NCBI GenBank assembly: GCA_009773155.1
Contig: WOVA01000018.1
Coordinates: forward strand, 1 to 44,761
Source: Elusimicrobiota bacterium
GTDB lineage: Bacteria > Elusimicrobiota > Elusimicrobia > Elusimicrobiales > UBA9959
Direction of reading: 5' to 3'
DNA length: 44,761 nt
Position 1 is the stretch's first letter, and the number at the start of each line of letters is the position of its first letter. The translations under genes and the position numbers were made by a program. The notes under the pieces were generated by a model. The model saw nothing but the letters and a program-made list of their open reading frames with translations, was not told the origin of the DNA and ran no database searches. Of this stretch, positions 8,621 through 17,046 are shown piece after piece.

Positions 8621-9793
8621 ATGGCGGACCGCCATATCGTCCACGTGGACATGGACGCTTTCTTCGCCGCCGTGGAACAGCGCGACGACCCGTCGCTGCG
8701 CGGCAGGCCCGTTATAATAGGGGCGGACCCGAAAGGCGGCCGCGGCCGCGGAGTGGTCTCCACCTGCTCCTACGAGGCGCGCAAATTCGGCGTCCGCTCG
8801 GCCATGCCCATCTCCGAGGCCTGGCGGCGCTGCCCGGGCGGCGTCTATCTTCAGCCGGATTTCCGCAAATACAGCCGCGCTTCCTCTATCATAGAAAAGG
8901 CCTTCCACGAGTTCACTCCCGACGTGGAGATGGTCAGCGTGGACGAGGCCTTTCTCGACATCACGCTGAGCGCGCATCTTTTCGGCGGGCCGGCGGAGGC
9001 CTGCCGCCGGCTCAAGGACCGCGTGAAAGAGCTTACGGGCCTGACCTGTTCCGTCGGCCTGGCCCCCACCAAAATGTGCGCCAAGATAGCCTCCGATCTG
9101 CGCAAGCCGGACGGTTTAGTGACCGTGCCGCCCGGCGGGGAGGCCGCTTTCCTGGCGCCGCTGGATATCTCCAGGCTCTGGGGCCTGGGGCCGAAGACCG
9201 CGGCGTCGCTTCGCTCCATCGGCCTGAACACCATAGGGGAACTGGCGGCCTGTCCGGAGGAGCGGCTGCTGTTCCTTGGCTTGGCCGGGCCGGCGCTCAG
9301 GACGCTGGGCATGGGTCTGGATCCGCGGCCGGTCTCGCCGGAGGGTGAGGCTAAGTCCGTCTCCAACGAGATCACTTTCGACACCGACACGGACGACGAG
9401 AGGGAGATAAAGGAGTCGCTGGTGGCGCTCTGCGACAAAGTGTCGTCGCGGCTCAGGGAGGCGGGCCTCAAGGGGCGCACCGTGGGCCTGAAGATAAGGC
9501 TGGAGGGTTTCGTCACTTATACGCGCGCCAGGACCATCCCGCTGGCGACCAATTACGCGGACGTGATATGGAAAGAGATCTCCGGCCTCTACGCCGCCTT
9601 CGGCCGTGGCCGCAGGAAGGCGCGTCTGCTGGGGGTGAAAGTGTCCGGGCTGATGCCGGCGGCTGAGAAGGAAAGTCTTTTCGAAGAGGCGGGGGACGAC
9701 AGGAGGGAGCGGTCGCACCGCGCGGTGGATGAGATACGCCGCAAGTTCGGCCGGGGCTCCATTTACAGGGCCGGCGGCAAGAAAGACATATAG
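8621..9793 (+). CDS. dinB: DNA polymerase IV (Y-family)
   Basis: This 390-aa protein carries all Y-family landmarks. The N-terminal VDMDAFFAAVEQ supplies catalytic D10, and SVDEAFLD supplies D108 and E109. STCSYEARKFGVRSAMP is the finger motif, GLAPTKMCAKIASDLRKPDG follows, and a helix-hairpin-helix segment (ISRLWGLGPKTAASLRSIG) precedes the little-finger domain. It performs error-prone translesion synthesis. No C-terminal beta-clamp motif is obvious. The ATG follows the A2M stop by 6 bp, suggesting co-transcription, although a functional link is unclear. No LexA-type box was identified upstream. Confidence 0.95.
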   Translation: MADRHIVHVDMDAFFAAVEQRDDPSLRGRPVIIGADPKGGRGRGVVSTCSYEARKFGVRSAMPISEAWRRCPGGVYLQPDFRKYSRASSIIEKAFHEFTPDVEMVSVDEAFLDITLSAHLFGGPAEACRRLKDRVKELTGLTCSVGLAPTKMCAKIASDLRKPDGLVTVPPGGEAAFLAPLDISRLWGLGPKTAASLRSIGLNTIGELAACPEERLLFLGLAGPALRTLGMGLDPRPVSPEGEAKSVSNEITFDTDTDDEREIKESLVALCDKVSSRLREAGLKGRTVGLKIRLEGFVTYTRARTIPLATNYADVIWKEISGLYAAFGRGRRKARLLGVKVSGLMPAAEKESLFEEAGDDRRERSHRAVDEIRRKFGRGSIYRAGGKKDI

Positions 9794-9807
9794 CCTGGCA
9801 AAAGAGG

Positions 9808-9831
9808 GGCCCCCGCCAGGGGGCGGGGGCC
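9808..9831 (+). terminator. GC-rich hairpin after dinB
   Basis: A 10-bp stem (GGCCCCCGCC paired with GGCGGGGGCC, loop AGGG) starts 14 bp after the dinB stop. There is no T-tract, so it is either a weak intrinsic terminator or a transcript-stabilising hairpin. Confidence 0.55.
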
Positions 9832-9878
9832 GTACACCAGCTGGGTCCTGTTGTGGGCCGGACCGGAGCACTGCGCTG

Positions 9879-9972
9879 CAACCGCACTGCACCGACACCG
9901 CAACCGCACTGCACCGCACCGACACCGCACCGCACCGACACCGCAACTGCCGCTGTTACCGCACCGCACTCG
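9879..9972. repeat. CACCG-rich minisatellite (degenerate tandem repeat)
   Basis: Units built from CAACCGCACTGCACCGACACCG are repeated with internal CACCG additions: 22 nt at 9879-9900, 27 nt at 9901-9927, 16 nt at 9928-9943, then a decaying tail. It lies in the 9794-10215 gene-free gap. Short overlapping reading frames through it are low-complexity and not gene-like. The rest of the gap holds the dinB hairpin, a perfect GACTATAGTC palindrome at 10051-10060, and the htpX promoter region. Confidence 0.85.
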
Positions 9973-10078
9973 CTGCTGTTCGCCCTCCCGGGGGACGGCC
10001 CGCGGGGACCGGCCGGGACACCGCAAAACACCGGACTTCACTTACTCTGCGACTATAGTCTAACATCCGGCGCTTGAC

Positions 10079-10106
10079 TTGTCAAGGGGTAAAAAATGTG
10101 TAAAAT
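10079..10106 (+). promoter_or_regulatory. Candidate htpX promoter (TTGTCA-16-TAAAAT) with overlapping inverted repeat
   Basis: The -35-like TTGTCA (10079-10084) and -10-like TAAAAT (10101-10106) are 16 nt apart. TTGAC and GTCAA at 10074-10085 form a short inverted repeat over the -35, a possible operator. The predicted leader is about 100 nt and contains a CGGGG/CCCCG hairpin at about 10177-10192. A second AT-rich candidate (TAAAAT, 10158-10163) lies nearer the gene. Confidence 0.45.
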
Positions 10107-10215
10107 AAGGATATTTTTTTCGAACTAGCGGAGAGTGCGCCGGCTCCCGGTATTTTGTAAAATATAGGCTGGAAACCGGGGCAGCATCCCCGATTGATCC
10201 GGAGGTAAAAAGATC

Positions 10216-11103
10216 ATGAAATTCGCCAAGCGCATGGTTCTCTTCGTTCTTTTGAATATCCTTATAATAACCACGCTGTCCATAACGATGCAGCTGCTGG
10301 GCGTGCGTCCTTATCTGGACGCCAAAGGCATCGATTACACCACACTGCTGATCTTCTGCCTGATCTGGGGCATGGGCGGCGCTTTCATCTCTCTGGGCCT
10401 GTCCCGCGTGATGGCAAAGTGGATGATGGGCGTGAAGGTCATAGATCCCAACACGACCAACCCTGAACTCTCCCGCCTCGTGGCCTCGGTGCACAACCTG
10501 GCCAAGGCGGCCGGCCTGCCCAGGATGCCCGAAGTCGGCGTTTACGACAGCCCCGAGGTCAACGCCTTCGCCACCGGGCCTACGCGCTCGCGCGCGCTGG
10601 TCGCTGTATCGGCCGGCCTGCTCGACTCCATGGACTGGGAGCAGGTCGAGGGCGTGCTCGGCCACGAAATCGCCCATGTCGCCAACGGCGATATGGTCAC
10701 GATGACCCTGCTGCAGGGCGTCATCAACGCGATAGTGATGTTCCTGGCCCGCGTTATAGCCTTCTTCATCTTCCGCAACTCGCGCGACGGCGGCGGGGGC
10801 ATGCAGCACCTGGTGGTGATAGTTCTTCAGATAGCGCTGAGCTTTTTGGGCATGATACTGCTCGCCGCTTTCTCCCGCTACCGCGAATACCGCGCGGACG
10901 CCGGCGGCGCCGGCCTGGCGGGCCGGGAGAAGATGATAAACGCGCTCGAAGGCCTGCGGCGCACGGTAAAATACGCCGACCTGACCGGGCGGGAGTCGGT
11001 AGCCGCTTTCAAGATCTCCTCCAGGCCGGGCGGTTTCGCCATGCTCTTCTCCACCCACCCGCCGCTGGAGGAGCGCATCGCCAGGCTGAAGGCGGGGGCG
11101 TGA
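10216..11103 (+). CDS. htpX: Membrane zinc metalloprotease HtpX
   Basis: This 295-aa M48-family protease has two N-terminal membrane helices (KRMVLFVLLNILIITTL and LLIFCLIWGMGGAFISL). The zinc motif is HEIAH (H150, E151, H154). Further hydrophobic segments follow near residues 172-222, and the conserved EYRADAGGA supplies the third zinc ligand. HtpX degrades damaged inner-membrane proteins and is usually stress-induced. The ATG follows a GGAGG site. The gene overlaps the downstream lipoprotein gene by 4 nt, so the two are translationally coupled. Confidence 0.95.
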   Translation: MKFAKRMVLFVLLNILIITTLSITMQLLGVRPYLDAKGIDYTTLLIFCLIWGMGGAFISLGLSRVMAKWMMGVKVIDPNTTNPELSRLVASVHNLAKAAGLPRMPEVGVYDSPEVNAFATGPTRSRALVAVSAGLLDSMDWEQVEGVLGHEIAHVANGDMVTMTLLQGVINAIVMFLARVIAFFIFRNSRDGGGGMQHLVVIVLQIALSFLGMILLAAFSRYREYRADAGGAGLAGREKMINALEGLRRTVKYADLTGRESVAAFKISSRPGGFAMLFSTHPPLEERIARLKAGA

Positions 11104-11777
11104 ACCGCCCCGCTCTGCTGCTGGCGGCCCTGCTGCCTTTCGTCGCGCAGGGCTGCGCCAGGACCCCAGACAGCCAGTACCGCAATTCGCTGCGCAAGGT
11201 GAAGGCCGCCCTTGAGGCCGATACCGCGGCCGGACGGTTCAGGGAATCCCTTTCGGCCGACATGCGGCTCAAGACCGCCCGGGACAGGCTGGACGCCACG
11301 CTTATAAGCTATCCCTCCAATCCCTTCGCCGACGACGCTTACCTGGTGAGGGCGCTGCTGAGGGACCCCGATTCTTCCAGTCCCGAAACCTGGCGGGATT
11401 TTATCAGGAAGCATCCGAATGCGGAGTTCGAGCCCTGGTCGGAGGAGAACCTGCAGGGAGTATTCGCTGATTCCGTGCTGAAGGCCCCGAAGGGGCCGGT
11501 CTTCGAGGCCCGCTTCCGCCTGATATCCGCGTTGGTCTCCCGCAAAGCCTGCTCCGCGGCGCTGGCAGAAGCCCGCTCTTCCATGTCCCTTTATTCTTCG
11601 GCCGGCAAGCCGGGTTCCGTAGAGGCCATGCTGTCGCTGGGCTATCTCCGGGCCGGCTCCTGCTTCTCAAAAGCGGGCGACAGGAAGGCCGCCGAGGCCG
11701 CCTACCGGGAGGCCGCGGACTTCTTCGACGAGCCGCGCCTCAGGGCCTCTTTCGAGCGGGAACTGGCGAAGCGCTGA
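11100..11777 (+). CDS. Outer-membrane-type lipoprotein with TPR-like repeats
   Basis: About 225 aa, starting at a GTG that overlaps the htpX stop (GTGA). The N-terminus is a lipoprotein signal ending in the lipobox VAQGC. The mature protein is helical; SYPSNPFADDAYLVRALL and AEAAYREAADFF look like TPR or BamD-like helices, but the match is weak. Coupling to htpX suggests a role in envelope quality control, which is inference only. No catalytic motif is visible. Confidence 0.7.
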   Translation: MNRPALLLAALLPFVAQGCARTPDSQYRNSLRKVKAALEADTAAGRFRESLSADMRLKTARDRLDATLISYPSNPFADDAYLVRALLRDPDSSSPETWRDFIRKHPNAEFEPWSEENLQGVFADSVLKAPKGPVFEARFRLISALVSRKACSAALAEARSSMSLYSSAGKPGSVEAMLSLGYLRAGSCFSKAGDRKAAEAAYREAADFFDEPRLRASFERELAKR

Positions 11778-11927
11778 AAGGGCTTCACAAGCGCCGTTTA
11801 ATTTTGTAATAATTCCCTAGGGGTAGGGATAGTCTCAAAACGAGTCGCTGAGGCGGGCCGAAAAGGCCTTGCCCGTTCTTTCGCCATCGGCCATTTACGG
11901 CCGGGGCGGAGCCGTTTCGGGGGGGAT
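11778..11927. other. Gap and probable leader of the histidine-kinase gene
   Basis: This 150-bp gap contains an AT-rich patch (TTTAATTTTGTAATAATT near 11799-11816) that could hold a promoter. A nested GC hairpin follows near 11856-11876 (GGCC-GAAA-GGCC inside CGGGC/GCCCG), then GGCC-ATTTAC-GGCC. I could not match it to a known riboswitch; the GEMM c-di-GMP consensus is absent. Confidence 0.35.
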
Positions 11928-14417
11928 ATGTCAAAGAAGGGAGCTAAACCCGTCACTTCGGTGCCGGAAGAACCGGCCGGCTTCAGGTCCAGGCTGGCGC
12001 GGGCTTTCGGTTCCGATTCTTTTTTCTACCGCCACGACGGGAAAGGCGTTTTTACCTACGTCAGCCCCTCCGTCCGCGGCGTCCTCGGCTATGCCGTGAA
12101 GGATTTTCTCAGGCATTACACCCGCTACCTCACGCCCGACCCCCGCAATGAGGAGGCCCGCCGCCGCACCGTGCTGAGCCTCAAGGGCAAAAAACAGAAA
12201 CCCTATCTGCTGGAGGTGTTCCACGCCCGGGGCGGCACGAGGTGGCTGGAAGCGCTGGAGGTCCCCGTTAAGGACCAGCGCGGCAAGGTGGCCGGCGTGG
12301 AGGGCGTGGCCAGGGACGTGACCGCGCGCGTGAATGCCGAAAAAGAGCTGGAGGAAAAGAAGCGGGGCCTTGAAGCCGAAGTGACGGAGCGCACCCGGCA
12401 GCTGGCGGCCGGGCACGCCGCGCTGAAGAAGAACTGGGCCAACCTGGAGGGCCTGCTGAACAACACCAGCGACCTCATCTGGTCCGTGGACAGGGGCCTG
12501 AAGTTCATAACTTTCAACGAGGCCTATCGGAAGATCTGCGAATCCCGCCTCTCCCGCCGTGTAAAACCCGGCGATCCCGTGTTAGCCAACGCGCTGGCCC
12601 CGGACGTACACAAGTGGAAGAAACGGTATAGCCGGGCGCTGTCCGGCCAGTCCTTCAGGGAGGAGGACAGCTATGTCCGCTCCGGGCGCCGACACTACTA
12701 CGATCTCACTTTCGGTCCCATACTGCTGGACGGCAAAATTATAGGGGCCGCCTGCTCCGGGAGGGACATCACGGCCCGGCGCAGGATGGAAGAGGAGTTG
12801 AGGCGCGGCTCGGCGCAGCTCAACGCCATCTTCAATAACTCGCCCATGATAATGCTGCTGGTCAATAAGGACCGGAGGATAACCAGGATAAGCCTTTCGG
12901 GCGTCCCCAACAAGGCCGCTAATATCGGCCGCATGGCCGGCGAGGCGCTGGGCTGCGAGGCGGCGAAGAGCGGCCTCTGCGGCAAAGAGAAAGAGTGCGC
13001 CAACTGCCCGTTGCGCGAACTGCTGAGCGAGACTTTCCGTTCGCGTAAAGCCATAAGCCGCAGGGAGATAGGTCTGACGATCGATAACGAGCAGGTCTGC
13101 TTCGTGGCCTCCACGGCGGTCATAACGGAAGAGGGCGAGCCGCAGGTCCTCATCTGCCTGGACGATGTGACCCGCCTGAAGAAAGCCGAGCTGGCCTTAA
13201 AAAAACAGAACGAGGTGCTCGAGGCCCAGAACATAACCCTGATGACGCTGGGCAGGAGCCGCAAGGCCGCCGGCCAGGGCCTGGACGCCGCTTTCAGGGA
13301 GGCGGCCGAGATCTGCGCCCACGCCCTGGGCGTGGACCGCGTCGGAGTCTGGCTTTTCACCGAGGACAAGACCGCCATGGTCTGCCGGGACGTCTACGAC
13401 GCCCCGACGCGCAGGCATTTTTCCGGCGAGCGCTGGGAGAGGGCCAAGTCGCCGCTTTATTTCAAGGTAATCGAGAGCGAGGGCGCGGTGGCGGCGGCTG
13501 ACGCCAGGCGGGACCCGCGCACGGCCGAGTTCTCCAGGGAATATTTCATCCCCAACGGTATCCTGTCCGTGCTGGACATGCAGATAGTGGCCGAGGGCCG
13601 TCCGGCCGGGATAGTCTGCGCGGAGAACGCCCGGGAGCCCAGGGAATGGTCGGCCGCCGACCGGAACCTGATTTCGGCCGTCTGCGATTATTCCGCGCTG
13701 GCCATACTGGAGGAGCGCCGCGTACAGCTGGAACGCAGCAAGGACCTGCTCGCTCACGCCATAGTCCACGACCTCAACAACCCCATGACCGCGCTGCTCT
13801 GCAGCTGCGAATTCCTGGAGGACGAGCTCAAGGGGACGATGAGCGAGGCGCAGCACGAGAGGTTCAAGGACATCTACTACGTCCTCAACGAGATGCGCGA
13901 GATGATAAACGACATACTGCGCATCAGCAAGATGGAGGCCGGCTCGATGCAGCTCGACATAAAGCCCGTGCCGGTCAGGGACATCATCGGCGGGGCGATA
14001 AAGACGATGCTCCCCCGGGCGCAGGCCGAGCGCAAGTCGCTCAAGGCCGGCGCCGCCCCCGCCCGGGTGGTGAAGGCCGACCGCGAGATGGTCGGACGCG
14101 TGCTTCAGAACCTGATCAACAACGCGCTCAAGTTCAGCCCCTCGTCCGGCCGGGTCGGCGTAAAGGCCGAGAGCGGGGAGGGGGGGGCGGAAGTGCTGTT
14201 CTCCGTAAGCGACGCCGGCCCGGGTATTCCCGAGGAATATATAGGGAAGATCTTCGACAAATTCTTCCAGGGCCCCACGGCGGCCGCGGCGCGCGGCGGC
14301 ATGGGACTGGGGCTGACGTTCTGCCGGATGGTGATATGCGCCCACGGCGGCCGCATCTGGGCCGAGAATTGCCCCGGCGGCGGCAGCGTTTTCCGCTTCA
14401 CCCTGCCGCTCAATTAA
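11928..14417 (+). CDS. PAS-PAS-PAS-GAF sensor histidine kinase
   Basis: This 829-aa kinase has no membrane segment and is likely cytoplasmic. PAS domains lie at roughly 20-130, 170-285 and 295-420, with coiled-coil linkers. A GAF domain at about 440-600 includes ALGVDRVGVWLF. The HisKA domain carries HDLNNP with phospho-acceptor H614. The HATPase domain has the N box (NLINNALKFSPSSG), G1 (SDAGPGIPEEY) and G2 (GMGLGLTFC). The third PAS contains four cysteines (C343, C351, C357, C360) in a Cx7Cx5CxxC arrangement that could bind metal or an Fe-S cluster. No response regulator is adjacent; the CheY-like protein at 36363-36731 is a possible but unproven partner. A GGGGGG stretch precedes the ATG. 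Confidence 0.93.
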   Translation: MSKKGAKPVTSVPEEPAGFRSRLARAFGSDSFFYRHDGKGVFTYVSPSVRGVLGYAVKDFLRHYTRYLTPDPRNEEARRRTVLSLKGKKQKPYLLEVFHARGGTRWLEALEVPVKDQRGKVAGVEGVARDVTARVNAEKELEEKKRGLEAEVTERTRQLAAGHAALKKNWANLEGLLNNTSDLIWSVDRGLKFITFNEAYRKICESRLSRRVKPGDPVLANALAPDVHKWKKRYSRALSGQSFREEDSYVRSGRRHYYDLTFGPILLDGKIIGAACSGRDITARRRMEEELRRGSAQLNAIFNNSPMIMLLVNKDRRITRISLSGVPNKAANIGRMAGEALGCEAAKSGLCGKEKECANCPLRELLSETFRSRKAISRREIGLTIDNEQVCFVASTAVITEEGEPQVLICLDDVTRLKKAELALKKQNEVLEAQNITLMTLGRSRKAAGQGLDAAFREAAEICAHALGVDRVGVWLFTEDKTAMVCRDVYDAPTRRHFSGERWERAKSPLYFKVIESEGAVAAADARRDPRTAEFSREYFIPNGILSVLDMQIVAEGRPAGIVCAENAREPREWSAADRNLISAVCDYSALAILEERRVQLERSKDLLAHAIVHDLNNPMTALLCSCEFLEDELKGTMSEAQHERFKDIYYVLNEMREMINDILRISKMEAGSMQLDIKPVPVRDIIGGAIKTMLPRAQAERKSLKAGAAPARVVKADREMVGRVLQNLINNALKFSPSSGRVGVKAESGEGGAEVLFSVSDAGPGIPEEYIGKIFDKFFQGPTAAAARGGMGLGLTFCRMVICAHGGRIWAENCPGGGSVFRFTLPLN

Positions 14418-14461
14418 GGAGGCGCCTGTCGCAAGCCCGGCGCGCCACCCCCGCAGTAAAG

Positions 14462-14467
14462 TATAAT
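14462..14467 (+). promoter_or_regulatory. TATAAT -10 element, leaderless start of the SRAP gene
   Basis: A perfect TATAAT is separated from the ATG by exactly 6 nt (GGCTCT), so transcription would start at or next to the start codon. There is no Shine-Dalgarno. Confidence 0.6.
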
Positions 14468-14473
14468 GGCTCT

Positions 14474-15205
14474 ATGTGCGGCCGTTATTCCCGGTCGGCG
14501 GACCTCGCCGACCTTATAAATCGTTTCGGGCTCAAGCAGCCCCCGTTCCATTATGCTCCCGGCTATAATATCGCCCCCGGCGCCTCTACGCCGGTAATAA
14601 CACCCGCCGGCCTGCGCCTCATGAAGTGGGGCTTTGTTCCCTCCTGGTCGGGCGGACCGTTCCGCTCCGGCCCCGCCGTGCCGCTGTTCCCCGCGGGCAG
14701 CCCGCTGGAACGCAAGTACTCCGGCGAGGAGGGGCAGCCCGAGGCCCAGCCCGAGCTCGAGCCGGAGGGGTTCATAAACGCGAGGGCGGAGGGCATAGCC
14801 TCCAGGCCCGCTTTCCGGGGCGTCTTTTATAATTCGCGCTGCATAATACCGGCCGACGGCTTCTACGAGTGGAGCGGCTCGGCCGGCGAGAAGATCCCCT
14901 ACCGGTTCTCCCTGCGCGACGGCGGGCTTTTCGGTATGGCGGGCGTATACGAGGAGAAGCGCGGTACTTTCGCGATAATAACGGCGGCGGCCTCCGCTCT
15001 TGTACGGACGGTGCATCACAGAATGCCGGTGATACTGGAGCCGCGCCACGAAGCGCTCTGGCTCAATCCGCGCATGCGAGACGGCGAGACCCTGCTGCCG
15101 CTGCTGCGCGCCTACGATTCCTCGCTGATGCGGGGCCACCGGGTCTCGGACATAGTCAATGACCCGAAGAACGATTCCCCCGACTGCGTCAAGCCGCTGG
15201 AGTAA
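14474..15205 (+). CDS. SRAP-domain protein (YedK/HMCES family)
   Basis: This 243-aa protein begins MCGRYS, placing the catalytic cysteine at position 2 after Met removal. It also shows PGYNIAPG, LMKWGFVPSW, the INARAEG segment, CIIPADGFYEW and VHHRMPVIL, all family hallmarks. SRAP proteins form a thiazolidine crosslink with abasic sites in single-stranded DNA and shield them from cleavage. The start is fixed by the need for Cys2 and by the TATAAT 6 nt upstream. An insertion of roughly 30 residues rich in Glu/Pro (EEGQPEAQPELEPEG) precedes INARAEG. It stands apart from the kinase upstream and converges on the cyclophilin gene. Confidence 0.95.
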   Translation: MCGRYSRSADLADLINRFGLKQPPFHYAPGYNIAPGASTPVITPAGLRLMKWGFVPSWSGGPFRSGPAVPLFPAGSPLERKYSGEEGQPEAQPELEPEGFINARAEGIASRPAFRGVFYNSRCIIPADGFYEWSGSAGEKIPYRFSLRDGGLFGMAGVYEEKRGTFAIITAAASALVRTVHHRMPVILEPRHEALWLNPRMRDGETLLPLLRAYDSSLMRGHRVSDIVNDPKNDSPDCVKPLE

Positions 15206-15236
15206 CCCGGCCGGCGGGCCGGGCCCCCGGGAAAAG

Positions 15237-15266
15237 CAAGGGCCGCCCCCCGCGGGGCGGCCCTTG
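15237..15266. terminator. Strong bidirectional hairpin between convergent SRAP and cyclophilin genes
   Basis: A perfect 13-bp stem (CAAGGGCCGCCCC paired with GGGGCGGCCCTTG, loop CCGC) lies between two converging stop codons. It has no strong T-tract in either direction, but its position and stability fit a shared terminator. Confidence 0.7.
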
Positions 15267-15285
15267 TCATGCGAGGGGACCGTCT

Positions 15286-15999
15286 TCAGTTAAGCAGCGA
15301 GGCGGACTTGATGTAGTCCAGCTTGGGGAAGTCGGCCTTCAGGTAGGAGTTGCCCTGCGTCTGCACGCGGCCCTGGTCCGGACCCCGGCCGTTGGGCGCG
15401 CCCTCGCCGTAGCCGTCGTGGAGCGAGTCCACTATCTCCATGCCGGAGACGACCTTGCCGAAAGGCGAGAAACCCATCGAGTCCAGCTGCGAGTTGTCGC
15501 CGAAGCTGATGAAGAGCTGGGTGGTGCGGGTGTTGGGGCCGGCCATCGCGTAGGAGACATAGCCGCGCTTATTGGACTGCTTCACCGGGTCGTCCTGTAT
15601 GCGCGCGCCGCGCCAGGCCGCGGAGACCTTGGGGTCGCCGTGTATGCCGAACTGGGCCATGAAGCCGCCGATGACGCGGAAGAAGGCGACGTCGGTGAAG
15701 TAGCCGGCCTTGACCAGGTTGTAGAACCTGTCGGCGCCCAGCGGCGACCAGTCGCGGTTCACCTCAAGCGTGAAATCGCCCTTGGTTGTATTGAAAAGCA
15801 CTTTGAAGCTGGCGGGAGCCTGCTCGGTGAGCCCGGCGGGGTTGAGAAGTGGTGACATGTCGGTGCTGGCCTCCTTGGCCGTCGCGTGCGCGACCGGCGG
15901 TTCCTGGCTGGCCGTTGCCTGCTCCGCTTCCGGTTTGCAGGCCGCGGCGGTGGAGAGAAGTATCGCGGCCGCGAGGACCGCAAGGGTTCTGTTTTCCAT
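15286..15999 (-). CDS. Cyclophilin-type peptidyl-prolyl isomerase, lipoprotein
   Basis: This 237-aa protein has a lipoprotein signal ending in STAAAC, then an Ala/Glu-rich linker, then a cyclophilin domain from about residue 65. Landmarks are [60 protein letters not shown] and [14 protein letters not shown]. It would catalyse proline isomerisation in the periplasm, anchored to a membrane. The FFRVI segment retains the catalytic arginine position. The ATG is 6 nt from a TAGAAT hexamer, so the mRNA is probably leaderless. It is divergent from the OsmC-MsrA operon. Confidence 0.93.
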   Translation of the reverse strand: MENRTLAVLAAAILLSTAAACKPEAEQATASQEPPVAHATAKEASTDMSPLLNPAGLTEQAPASFKVLFNTTKGDFTLEVNRDWSPLGADRFYNLVKAGYFTDVAFFRVIGGFMAQFGIHGDPKVSAAWRGARIQDDPVKQSNKRGYVSYAMAGPNTRTTQLFISFGDNSQLDSMGFSPFGKVVSGMEIVDSLHDGYGEGAPNGRGPDQGRVQTQGNSYLKADFPKLDYIKSASLLN

Positions 16000-16005
16000 G
16001 GAGGT

Positions 16006-16011
16006 ATTCTA
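16006..16011 (-). promoter_or_regulatory. TAGAAT -10 element, leaderless start of the cyclophilin gene
   Basis: The minus-strand TAGAAT is exactly 6 nt from the ATG. The spacer reads ACCTCC on the coding strand, so it is not a ribosome-binding site. Confidence 0.5.
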
Positions 16012-16039
16012 CATTTTTACCCGGCGGCTCCTCAATTGC

Positions 16040-16045
16040 TACAAT
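16040..16045 (+). promoter_or_regulatory. Extended -10 (TGC-TACAAT), leaderless start of the OsmC gene
   Basis: TGC immediately precedes TACAAT, and the ATG follows 6 nt later. A TTACCC at 16017-16022 is at -35 distance. It shares a 52-bp divergent region with the cyclophilin promoter. Confidence 0.55.
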
Positions 16046-16051
16046 CCCGGC

Positions 16052-16453
16052 ATGGCTACCGAAATAAAAGCCGAATATATAGGCGACGAGCAGGTCCGGC
16101 TGACGCACGGGCCCACCGGCGCCGTTATAGTCACCGACCTGCCACCCGACAACGGGGGGAAAGGCCGCATGTTCTCGCCGACCGACCTGTTCGCCTCCTC
16201 CCTGGCTTCCTGCGTCCTGACGATAATGGCCAAGGTCGCCGCGCGCGAGAGGATCCCGTTCGAGGGCTCCTCCATCGCCATAGTCAAGGAGATGACGGAG
16301 TCCCCGCGCCGGGTGGCGCGCTTCGCGGCGCGCGTGAAGCTGCCGGCCGGCCTGTCCGCCGTCCAGCGGGAGAAGCTGATGGCCTGCGTGAAGGTCTGCC
16401 CCGTGCACCGCAGCCTGCACCCGGACATAAAAGTGGAGTTCGCGGAGATGTGA
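16052..16453 (+). CDS. OsmC/Ohr family peroxidase-like protein
   Basis: This 133-aa protein has the OsmC fold signature. [22 protein letters not shown] contains the first redox cysteine, and the second lies in [13 protein letters not shown]. Both positions are expected in thiol peroxidases that reduce organic hydroperoxides. It is followed with a 4-nt overlap by a methionine sulfoxide reductase gene, so the pair forms an oxidative-damage operon. The sequence alone does not separate the OsmC, Ohr and YhfA subfamilies. Confidence 0.9.
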   Translation: MATEIKAEYIGDEQVRLTHGPTGAVIVTDLPPDNGGKGRMFSPTDLFASSLASCVLTIMAKVAARERIPFEGSSIAIVKEMTESPRRVARFAARVKLPAGLSAVQREKLMACVKVCPVHRSLHPDIKVEFAEM

Positions 16454-17031
16454 GGGGCCTGGCCGCGGCCGCGCTGCTGGCGCTGTGCGCCTGTTCGCCG
16501 GCGGCGTCCCCGGCGCCGGAAAAAAAGGAGACCGTCATGGCCGAAAAGACCGAAACAGCGCTGCTTGCGGGAGGATGTTTCTGGGGGATGGAGGACCTGG
16601 TCCGGGCCCTGCCCGGCGTGCTGGAGACCCGCGTCGGCTATACCGGCGGGACGCTGAAGACTCCGTCTTACGAGGACGTGAAGACCGGCGATACCGGCCA
16701 CGCCGAGTCCATCGAGGTGAAGTTCGACCCGGCGCGCATCTCCTACGGCGCGCTGCTGGATTTCTTCTTCAGGATCCACGATCCGACAACGCCGAACAGG
16801 CAGGGCAACGATATCGGCACTCAGTACCGCTCGGCGATATTCTATTCCTCGCCGGAACAGAAGGCGGAGGCGGAGGCCGCCGTAAAGAGGGCGGCCCACA
16901 CGGGCCGCTGGCAGCGGCCGGTGACGACCTCGCTGGAGCCGGCGGGGGAGTTCTGGCCGGCGGAGGACTACCACCAGGATTACCTGCGTAAGCATCCAGG
17001 CGGCTATACCTGCCACTATATCAGGGACTGA
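16450..17031 (+). CDS. msrA: Peptide methionine sulfoxide reductase MsrA, lipoprotein form
   Basis: This 193-aa protein starts at a GTG overlapping the OsmC stop (GTGA). The first ~20 residues form a lipoprotein-like signal ([10 protein letters not shown]), so the enzyme is probably exported and membrane-anchored. The MsrA domain shows [10 protein letters not shown] with catalytic C43, [42 protein letters not shown] and EDYHQDYL. It reduces methionine-S-sulfoxide in damaged proteins. An internal ATG at 16537 would give a cytoplasmic form; I prefer the GTG because the upstream codons form a coherent signal sequence. Confidence 0.93.
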   Translation: MRGLAAAALLALCACSPAASPAPEKKETVMAEKTETALLAGGCFWGMEDLVRALPGVLETRVGYTGGTLKTPSYEDVKTGDTGHAESIEVKFDPARISYGALLDFFFRIHDPTTPNRQGNDIGTQYRSAIFYSSPEQKAEAEAAVKRAAHTGRWQRPVTTSLEPAGEFWPAEDYHQDYLRKHPGGYTCHYIRD

Positions 17032-17046
17032 TTTTCCGCGCCGGAT

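Noticed and set aside
9879-9972. CRISPR array candidate
   Set aside because: The units vary in length, are contiguous without spacers, and no cas gene is present.
11778-11927. c-di-GMP (GEMM) riboswitch upstream of the histidine kinase
   Set aside because: The conserved GEMM core sequence is absent. Only generic GC hairpins are visible.
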